Source: CAZFPT01 sp046541875 (GTDB taxonomy: Bacteria > Planctomycetota > Phycisphaerae > SM23-33). Taken from it: 25,827 nt of DNA. Location of the stretch: NCBI GenBank assembly GCA_046541875.1, contig JBKHCL010000045.1, positions 1 to 25,827 of the forward strand, in the 5' to 3' direction. A model generated the notes under the pieces. The model ran no database searches. It was not told the DNA's origin and saw only the letters and a program-made list of their open reading frames with translations. This document shows positions 1-5,904 of this stretch, piece after piece; the first letter of the stretch is position 1; each line of letters starts with the position of its first letter. The translations under genes were made by a program, and so were the position numbers.

Positions 1-983
1 CCCGCCCCGTCGGAGTTGTTGGCTGAATCGCCGGCGGCGAGTTCGCAGCTTTGCCCCACCGTCAGCCGGGCCGGCTCGCCCTGGATCACCTCGGCGATCG
101 CGTATTTCTCTTTGACGCCGATCACGCGGACGCGCCCGATGACATCGCCGGAGGTGTAGCCCAGCAGGTCGCCGGTGGTCGGGTCGAGAATCGCATCGCC
201 CCACTCCTTGACCACGAACTCGTCGCCCACCGAGACCTTCCGATTGGTCCCACCGTTGAGCAGGATTTGCCGCCCCTTTCGGACCATCGCCACGCGAGGC
301 CGCCACGGCCGGGCGACCACCTCGCGGGTGATGCGACGGACCGCCTTGTCGATGACCTCGGCGGTGGCGCGTCCCAGCGGGGTTCGGTAGAAGGTACCGC
401 CTCCCAAGGCGACGTCCTTGTAGGCTGCCTTCACCGAGACGTCCTTGGCCCGGACGGTTTCTTCGAGTCGCTCGGAGGCGACGATCTCGCCGCTTTCCAC
501 ATCGACCACGTAGAGCGTCATGCCCATCACGGCGCAACTGCCCTTGCCGAACAGCCCGAAGTTGCCGCCCAGCCCCAGCCCGCCGTCGTGGCTGGACACG
601 TGGCCGAAGTCGGTCACCGTGCCCTTGATGAGGTACTGCACGTTCTTCCATCGACCCACCTTCGCCCGGCCCTGCCGTCGGGTGGCGCCGCTGTTCTGGA
701 GGCGCATCTCGGCGATGAGGGCGTCCATCTCGCCGCGTTCCAGCACATGGTAGCATTTGGTGGCGCAGAGACGATCCACGAGGATGTCCCGCATCCCGTC
801 CCCGAGGTTCCACTTCAGCGGGAATGGGGCGTTGTTCTCGAACTTCATCACGGCGATGGTGGGTTTGACGTACCCTTCGGGCACGGACAGCGCGTCGCGC
901 CGGGCGCACCCGACGGCAAGGACGGCCATCGCGGCCAGGGCGATACTCCGAATCCATCGCTTTTGTGTCGTACGACTGTGCAT
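1..983 (-). CDS. CsgG/HfaB-like lipoprotein, partial (C-terminus beyond left edge)
   Basis: The reading frame on the minus strand starts at the ATG at 983-981 and stays open to the window edge, giving about 327 residues. The N-terminus is a lipoprotein signal: a basic stretch, a hydrophobic core and a lipobox ending AVGC, with the acylated Cys at residue 26. The mature part begins with a TIAVMKFEN strand, followed by a region containing DGMRDILVDRL, VLERGEMDALIAE and YLIKGTVTDFG. This is the CsgG / LpoB / TolB-N-like fold used by outer-membrane secretion channels and lipoprotein regulators. A glycine-rich stretch (GGLGLGGNFGLFGKG) sits near residue 140. A GGGAGG Shine-Dalgarno lies 11 bases upstream. 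No curli genes are visible next to it, so a role in curli export cannot be claimed. It is divergent from gluQ across a 62-bp gap. Family assignment is fairly secure; the function is not. Confidence 0.8.
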   Translation of the reverse strand, partial: MHSRTTQKRWIRSIALAAMAVLAVGCARRDALSVPEGYVKPTIAVMKFENNAPFPLKWNLGDGMRDILVDRLCATKCYHVLERGEMDALIAEMRLQNSGATRRQGRAKVGRWKNVQYLIKGTVTDFGHVSSHDGGLGLGGNFGLFGKGSCAVMGMTLYVVDVESGEIVASERLEETVRAKDVSVKAAYKDVALGGGTFYRTPLGRATAEVIDKAVRRITREVVARPWRPRVAMVRKGRQILLNGGTNRKVSVGDEFVVKEWGDAILDPTTGDLLGYTSGDVIGRVRVIGVKEKYAIAEVIQGEPARLTVGQSCELAAGDSANNSDGA

Positions 984-1028
984 TGCCGGTGAAACCTCCC
1001 GCATGTGGTATCGGTTCGTCTGGTGCGG

Positions 1029-1034
1029 TATATT
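1029..1034 (+). promoter_or_regulatory. Candidate -10 box (TATATT) upstream of gluQ
   Basis: TATATT lies 11 bases before the chosen gluQ ATG at 1046. Initiation about seven bases downstream would leave a 5' leader of only about five bases, and no Shine-Dalgarno is visible between the box and the ATG. The -35 element (around 1006-1011, TGGTAT) is poor, so this is a weak call. Confidence 0.35.
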
Positions 1035-1045
1035 TAACTGCTGCG

Positions 1046-2011
1046 ATGAGAAAAGTCACGGCTACACGTTTGGCCCCCTCTCCGACCGGGGCGCTGCACC
1101 TGGGGAACGCGAGGACCTTCCTGATCAATTACGCACTGGCCCGCCGGAACGGGTGGCGCGTTCTGATGCGCATGGAGGACCTCGACGGCCCGCGCGTCAA
1201 ACCCGAGGCGGTCCGCCAGGGGCTGGAGGTCTGCTCGTGGCTGGGGATGACGTGGGAAACGCCCATCATTTACCAGTCCGACCGTCATGGCCTATACGAG
1301 CGAGCACTGAGCCAACTCATCGAGCGACGCCTGGCGTATCCATGCCGCTGCACACGGAAGGATATCGAGTTGGCCGGCGGCGCACCACATGACGAGGACC
1401 ACATCACCGTCTACCCGGGGACCTGTCGGCCCGCCGACCCCGCCGAGGTCCCGCCACCGCCCGATGACGGGGCCGACATCGCCTGGCGGGTGAAGGTCAC
1501 CGACGAGCCCATCCGCTTCACGGACGCCTTCGCCGGCGAACAGGAATTCGTGCTCTCGCGCACCTGCGGCGATTTCGTGATCTTCCGCAAACAAGGCCTG
1601 GCGGCGTATCAGCTCGCGGTGGTCGTCGACGACGCCCAAGCAGGCGTGGACGCCATTGTCCGGGGCGACGACCTGCTGGAGTCGGCCGCCCGGCAGATTT
1701 ACCTGCGTCGGCTGATGGGCTACGAGGGGGAGGTCCAATGGACGCACCTGCCGCTGGTGCTCGGGCCCGACGGGCGACGCCTGGCCAAACGCCACGGCGA
1801 TACGCGCCTGGTGAGCTACCGCGACGCCGGAGTATCGGCCGAGCGAGTGATCGGGCTTGTGGCAAGTTGGTGCGGGATAAGCGAGAAACCCGAGGAGATG
1901 GACATCGACACGTTCGTGGAGCGGTTCGACCTGGCCGCCCTGCCGACGGATCCGGTGACGTTCACGGCAGCGGACGAGGCATTCCTCACCGGCCGGGAGG
2001 ACGTGTCATGA
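1046..2011 (+). CDS. gluQ: Glutamyl-Q tRNA(Asp) synthetase (GluQRS)
   Basis: This paralogue of the glutamyl-tRNA synthetase catalytic domain activates glutamate and attaches it to queuosine at position 34 of tRNA-Asp, with no anticodon-binding domain. The 321 residues match the usual length of about 300. The class I signature is at the N-terminus (APSPTGALHLGNA, with HLGN at 18-21 as the HIGH motif). A zinc site typical of GluQRS is present: C100, C102, Y123 and C127 (PCRC ... YPGTC). A KMSKS-equivalent AKRHGDTRL lies near residue 245. The upstream in-frame ATG at 965 would overlap the divergent gene and precede the conserved RLAPSPTG start, so ATG 1046 is preferred. It has no Shine-Dalgarno, and a -10-like TATATT ends 11 bases before it. 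The stop overlaps the next start (ATGA), so the two genes are translationally coupled. Confidence 0.93.
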   Translation: MRKVTATRLAPSPTGALHLGNARTFLINYALARRNGWRVLMRMEDLDGPRVKPEAVRQGLEVCSWLGMTWETPIIYQSDRHGLYERALSQLIERRLAYPCRCTRKDIELAGGAPHDEDHITVYPGTCRPADPAEVPPPPDDGADIAWRVKVTDEPIRFTDAFAGEQEFVLSRTCGDFVIFRKQGLAAYQLAVVVDDAQAGVDAIVRGDDLLESAARQIYLRRLMGYEGEVQWTHLPLVLGPDGRRLAKRHGDTRLVSYRDAGVSAERVIGLVASWCGISEKPEEMDIDTFVERFDLAALPTDPVTFTAADEAFLTGREDVS

Positions 2012-2421
2012 AACTGCGCACCTACCGGACGGCTGTCCTGTGCTTGTTCTACGCCGTCTGGCTGACAGCGTCGGCCATCGCGCTGGCGGTTCTCGGCTGG
2101 ATTCCCAGCGGCTGGGCGTACCTGGCGGCGACGATCCTGTTTGCGGGAGTATTCCTGGCCGGAACGGTGTTCGCCCTGCTGGTGAACTTCAAGATGCTGC
2201 GCATTACCTGCCCTTTCTGCGGCCAACGGGGACGGCTGGCGACGGAGAACCGCCGGTACACCTACTTCATCTGCCCCAGGTGCGGCGAGATTCACCCGGC
2301 CGGGCCGATGAGCCGGTCGTATGTCCGCCTCGGGAAAGACCTGCCGGGAAAAGACGATGGCTCCGAAGGGGATTCGCAGGGCGAAACCCCCGACCACGAT
2401 GGGGACAAGCACTCATCCTGA
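2008..2421 (+). CDS. Small membrane protein with cytoplasmic zinc ribbon
   Basis: A 137-residue protein that I do not recognise as a named family. It has two hydrophobic segments (about residues 9-30 and 36-59) separated by a short GWIPSG loop. A four-cysteine zinc-ribbon follows (CPFC at 68-71 and CPRC at 89-92), and then a hydrophilic, acidic tail rich in Asp, Glu and Gly. The start ATG overlaps the gluQ stop (ATGA), which supports both the start choice and co-transcription with gluQ. It is probably an inner-membrane protein whose ribbon faces the cytoplasm. Any link to tRNA modification rests only on the gene overlap. Confidence 0.8.
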   Translation: MKLRTYRTAVLCLFYAVWLTASAIALAVLGWIPSGWAYLAATILFAGVFLAGTVFALLVNFKMLRITCPFCGQRGRLATENRRYTYFICPRCGEIHPAGPMSRSYVRLGKDLPGKDDGSEGDSQGETPDHDGDKHSS

Positions 2422-2530
2422 ACCCTCAGAATCGCCTGAATCGAGCGGAATTTCAGCCCACATGCATTTGCCTTGAAGGCACTTACGGAATTCCGGGGAA
2501 ATGGGCTATTCACTTGGAAACAGCGCGGTA

Positions 2531-2536
2531 TACTCG
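2531..2536 (+). promoter_or_regulatory. Candidate -10 box (TATACT) for the 52-residue ORF
   Basis: The 167-bp gap before the small ORF contains GCGGTATACTCGG. TATACT matches the -10 consensus at five of six positions and resembles the box upstream of the sigma gene at 8696. No convincing -35 lies 16-18 bases upstream. Apart from this box and a short GCCTTGAAGGC hairpin near 2472, I see nothing else in the gap. Confidence 0.3.
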
Positions 2537-2588
2537 GGGGGAGGACAGAAGCATAAGCCGTTGTACTGTTTACGCCAAGAGGTGAGTG

Positions 2589-2747
2589 ATGTACGATCGC
2601 AGACCGCCTGATGGGGTCGATCTGATGAGGGATTTCTGCCGGGTCAACGACGAAATCGCGCGCGACATCCGTCGCCACCTGCGCGAAGCCGAAGCCGAGG
2701 GCGTTTACATCTCCGTTCCTGCCCGCCAGGAGCGGCCGGGCGAGTAA
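2589..2747 (+). CDS. Small hypothetical protein, 52 residues
   Basis: This short ORF encodes a charged, mostly helical 52-residue protein. It begins MYDRRPPDGVDLMRDF and contains EIARDIRRHLREAEAEG before a short tail. The support is a strong Shine-Dalgarno (AGAGGTGAG) about five bases before the ATG, a TATACT -10 candidate about 55 bases upstream, and a good amphipathic-helix pattern. It has no signal peptide or membrane segment. Its stop lies only seven bases from the stop of the convergent gene at 2755, so the two genes are packed end to end. No function can be assigned. Confidence 0.6.
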   Translation: MYDRRPPDGVDLMRDFCRVNDEIARDIRRHLREAEAEGVYISVPARQERPGE

Positions 2748-2754
2748 CCCGTTC

Positions 2755-3894
2755 TCAGCAGAGCTGCTTGAGGTCGAACCCGAGCACCGTCGTCGCCAGG
2801 TGGTTGAGTTGCCCGGGATCACCCGCGAAGTGGAACGTCCGGTGGCTGTGGGCGATGGACTGCCCGGCAGCCAACTCGGCGGCGGGGCTGGATGTCTCGA
2901 TCTCGTAGAACGGTCCCAATTGCCCGGCGCCGGGTTTCTCCTCGCCGTCGTTGTAGCTGTTGATGACGTCGCCGGCGAATGGCTCGTCCTGCATCTCCCA
3001 GAGGCTGTTGACCCAGGGGCGCTGGACCGGATCGGGCGGCAGCGTCAGCTGAACGATGGTGAGCACCTTCGCGTCGGGGTCGTAGCTGCCCAATACGTCG
3101 GTGGCCCGCTGGGGCGAGACACCGATCTTGCTGCGGAACTGACCGTCGCAGGCGAACAGGAAATGGCCGTCGGTAAATTGGCCGCGTTCGGGTGGAAGCT
3201 CGCCGAAGTAATCGGTGGTGATGGGTTTGCCGAGAATCGCATCGTCGCCGGTGACGTAGGGGACGATCACCTTGCCGTTGGGCAGCGGTTTGAACTGCCC
3301 GAGAATCCAGATGCTCAGCAGCCCGCCGTCGCGCGTCCAGGGTGAATCACCGGCGTTGGTCAGCGTATTGGCCGACTGGAACGCGACCATCTCCACGTCC
3401 GCCGGCAGGGTGGTCTCCAGCAGTTCGCCTGCCTTGGCGGCGTCGATCAGTTCGATGGTGCGCTTGACGTCGCAGGCGAACGTCGTGCCCGAGTAGTTGG
3501 TCACGTCGAACCGTGCGTTCATCGTGACGGCCGACGGAGAGCTCTCCGCCACCTCGAACGGGGTCGCATTGAACCCCTCGGGCGTTTTCCAGTGGTCCAG
3601 GTCGAAGGGCTCGCCCTGGTCGAACCACAACCCGAACTGGCCCGCTTCGGGACCCAGCCAGAAGCGGTCCTCGCCGCCGTAGTTGTTGAAGACCGGGTCA
3701 TCCTGGCCGGATTCGATGAACTCGCGGTTCAACCAGCCGAAGCTCGCCCCGTCATCGCCCCCGAGGGTGGATGTCATCGCCCTGCCCTGCCAGGCCGGGG
3801 CCACCAGCAATCGTGCGTCGCCGGCGGTGAGCTCGACCAGGTCGGTGTGTTTTGCAAGGAAGTCGCGGTCGTCGCGGTATTGTTTCTGGGCCAT
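2755..3894 (-). CDS. Galactose-mutarotase-like beta-sandwich protein of unknown function (DUF6786-like)
   Basis: A 379-residue soluble protein without a signal peptide. The pattern is an aldose-1-epimerase-like all-beta protein: LLVAPAWQGRAMTSTLGGDDGASFGWLN near residue 28, a GGEDRFWLGPEAGQFGLWF segment near 73, and strands alternating with short turns throughout. From memory it resembles the family called DUF6786, seen in planctomycetes and Bacteroidetes. I cannot confirm this without a profile search. The ATG at 3894 has an AGGAG Shine-Dalgarno nine bases upstream. The substrate is unknown; carbohydrate binding or epimerisation is an inference from fold resemblance only. It follows the EAL-HDOD gene on the same strand after a 179-bp gap, so it need not be in the same operon. 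Confidence 0.75.
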   Translation of the reverse strand: MAQKQYRDDRDFLAKHTDLVELTAGDARLLVAPAWQGRAMTSTLGGDDGASFGWLNREFIESGQDDPVFNNYGGEDRFWLGPEAGQFGLWFDQGEPFDLDHWKTPEGFNATPFEVAESSPSAVTMNARFDVTNYSGTTFACDVKRTIELIDAAKAGELLETTLPADVEMVAFQSANTLTNAGDSPWTRDGGLLSIWILGQFKPLPNGKVIVPYVTGDDAILGKPITTDYFGELPPERGQFTDGHFLFACDGQFRSKIGVSPQRATDVLGSYDPDAKVLTIVQLTLPPDPVQRPWVNSLWEMQDEPFAGDVINSYNDGEEKPGAGQLGPFYEIETSSPAAELAAGQSIAHSHRTFHFAGDPGQLNHLATTVLGFDLKQLC

Positions 3895-3945
3895 GGGGCG
3901 TGTCTCCTGGCGTTGCGGTGTCTTGTGTTCGTCGGGCCAGATGCG

Positions 3946-3951
3946 TGTATA
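3946..3951 (-). promoter_or_regulatory. Candidate -10 box (TATACA) for the mutarotase-like gene
   Basis: TATACA reads on the minus strand about 50 bases upstream of the ATG at 3894. The -35 region is poor. In the same gap, 4004-4041 holds an imperfect direct repeat sharing CCCCGCAAGCA, of unknown meaning. Confidence 0.25.
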
Positions 3952-4073
3952 TCGCGCAGCAGAGCGCGACGCCAGAGGTCGGCGGGGATTTCACGGCAGG
4001 GGGGTTCCCCGCAAGCACGAAAGGAGGTCCCCCGCAAGCAAGAGCAGTACCTCGGGGTCAGCCCGTGGTCCGC

Positions 4074-5291
4074 TCAGAGAACCGAGAACGCCCTGGAGGC
4101 CCACTGGAGCGATTCGTTGAACAGGGGAGGCATCTGCTCCTCGTCCAGCCCGATTTTCTTGGCCTGGGTAGAGAAGAGCTTCCAGTCGCCCATTTCGTAG
4201 GCGACGACCGTGTCATGCACGTCGCGCAACGGGCCTTGGCCGTCGGTGAGGGCTTCGCGGACCTCCTCCTTCAGCGGCAGGCGCTGGAGCACCTCCGAGA
4301 GGGGCATGTCCATGATCGCGTCGATCAGCGAGAACATCCCGGTCAGGAACAGGTCCGACGCGTGGGAGGACATGTCCACAACGGAGGCGATGGCCTCGTC
4401 GGTCTTGGCCCGACTCATGGAACGGAGCAGCAGCTCGCGGGGCTTGTCGTCGCCCATGGAGGTCAGGGCGAAAAGACTGAACCACTTTCGGACCTCCGGC
4501 GGGCCCAGCAGGACCAGGGCATGCTTGATGGACTCGATGTTGCAGCGGAACCCGAACCACGCGGAGTTCATGAACCGCAGGAGCTTGTAGGTCATCGCCA
4601 CGTCCTGCTTGATGAGCTCTTCGATGGCTTCGTAGTCCAGCTCATCCTGGTTGACCTCGTTGATGATCCGCAGGTAAACGATCTTGCTGGATGCGAGGTC
4701 CTTGCCCTCGTGAATGACGGGCTTGGAGAAGAAGTAGCCCTGGAAGGCCTCGTACCCCCAGTCGATGGCTTGGGAGAACTCCTCCTGGGTTTCGACCTTC
4801 TCTGCCAACGCACCGAGCTTGCGGTGCTTGAGCAGCTTGCCGATGATCTGGCGCTGCTCGACGGTGGAAGCCCGGAAGTCGACCTTGACCACGTCGACGA
4901 GGTCCAGGAAGGGGCTTTGGGAGCTGGACAGGACGAAATCGTCCATCGCGAGATGATAGCCGAGGTCTTTGAGCTCGCGGCAGGCGGCGAGGATTTCCTC
5001 GTCGGGCTCGATGTTTTCGAGAATTTCCACCGTCATCAGGTGCGGCGGCAGGAGTTTGGGCACGCCACCGAGGATGAGGTCGCGGGTAAAGTTGATGTAC
5101 GCCCGTCGGCCGTCGGTAAGCTCGTCGAAGCCGATCACGAGGAAACTGTTGGCGATCACGTCCAGGGTCGCCTGGTCCCCGTCGGTGGCATCGAAGACGT
5201 CCGAGAGCCCCGAGCGGAACAGCAACTCGTAGGCCTGCACCTCCTGCCGACAGTCAAACACCGGCTGACGGGCTACAAATGCGGATGACAT
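4074..5291 (-). CDS. EAL-HDOD signalling protein (YuxH/CdgJ type), degenerate EAL motif
   Basis: A 405-residue cytoplasmic protein with an EAL domain at about 1-200 followed by an HDOD domain at about 205-390. The EAL signature is degenerate (YELLFR, with ELL at 22-24), as in the YuxH family. Other EAL positions are recognisable: VEILEN, AMDDF, VKVDF, AEKVE and QGYFFSKP. The HDOD part contains IKQDVAMTYKLLRFMNSAWFG and ALVLLGPPEVRKWFSLFAL. HDOD domains are HD-like without the metal ligands and act as protein interaction or signalling modules. The preferred start is ATG 5291, preceded by AAGGGG at about seven bases; an in-frame ATG at 5342 would add 17 poorly conserved residues. Whether it hydrolyses cyclic-di-GMP is open. 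Together with the PilZ protein at 11082 it indicates cyclic-di-GMP signalling in this organism. Confidence 0.9.
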   Translation of the reverse strand: MSSAFVARQPVFDCRQEVQAYELLFRSGLSDVFDATDGDQATLDVIANSFLVIGFDELTDGRRAYINFTRDLILGGVPKLLPPHLMTVEILENIEPDEEILAACRELKDLGYHLAMDDFVLSSSQSPFLDLVDVVKVDFRASTVEQRQIIGKLLKHRKLGALAEKVETQEEFSQAIDWGYEAFQGYFFSKPVIHEGKDLASSKIVYLRIINEVNQDELDYEAIEELIKQDVAMTYKLLRFMNSAWFGFRCNIESIKHALVLLGPPEVRKWFSLFALTSMGDDKPRELLLRSMSRAKTDEAIASVVDMSSHASDLFLTGMFSLIDAIMDMPLSEVLQRLPLKEEVREALTDGQGPLRDVHDTVVAYEMGDWKLFSTQAKKIGLDEEQMPPLFNESLQWASRAFSVL

Positions 5292-5904
5292 GCTGAACCC
5301 CTTTTCCCTGGGCATCCCGGAGGGGGGCCCCGGAATGAGCATCTCTGCGGGCCTTGGCCTGCCGGCCAGACCGAACCATGTTGTGTCTCAGGCCAGGACT
5401 GACCTGGGAGGCAGGTCGGCTGCGACCTCAATTTGCCTGCGAATCGCATCCGGGGCAAGACAGAGCAAATTCTGAAGTTGCACCTGTAGTAACTATCGGC
5501 ATCTCGCCGCCCAGCCTCCAGCCCGATCAGCCATTAATTCGCACCCGGTGCAATTTGTATCCGACCGCATTTCCCGCACTTACGAAGATCGCTGCCGCGA
5601 TGCGGGCACTGGTAACCGCCGGATTTGACAGAGTTTTCCGATTTTCATATCCGCCGGAGGGAACACGGCCGACCCATCGTGCGTATAGAATGGAGCGTAC
5701 CGGGAACGGGTCCGCCAACCGCGGGGCACGGATCTGACAGCCGGCGTGAATTATTCTCCCCGCAAAGCCGATAGAATCCATAGCCGTTCAGGGCCCGCTT
5801 GCAGGAGCCCGACGCTGGCCATACAATAGCCATTCGGGACACCACCCCAGTGCGCCCAGAAGCATCTCGGGGGTGTGCCGGATCATGAACGGAGCGAAGT
5901 TATT
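5292..5904. other. 613-bp divergent intergenic region between the EAL-HDOD gene and clpC
   Basis: No convincing gene. It is visibly richer in A/T around 5480-5780 than its neighbours. It holds two hairpins in the presumed leader of the EAL-HDOD gene: CCAGG-N5-CCTGG at 5393-5407 and AGGTCG-N4-CGACCT at 5413-5428. It also holds a clpC promoter at 5799-5827 and a second TTGACA at 5625-5630 with a weak -10 (TATCCG) 17 bases on. No CIRCE element (TTAGCACTC-N9-GAGTGCTAA) or other known heat-shock operator is seen. Confidence 0.7.
5799..5827 (+). promoter_or_regulatory. clpC promoter (TTGCAG-N17-TACAAT)
   Basis: The -35 is TTGCAG at 5799-5804, the spacer is 17 bases and the -10 is TACAAT at 5822-5827. 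Transcription would start near 5834, giving a leader of about 71 bases. The same two hexamers with the same spacer length occur upstream of cobA-hemD at 11504-11532. Confidence 0.6.

Noticed and set aside
5659..5692. GGAAC ... CGTATA as an ECF-type promoter upstream of clpC
   Set aside because: Short motifs with a 17-base spacer are expected by chance in 600 bp; the TTGCAG-TACAAT pair closer to clpC fits better.
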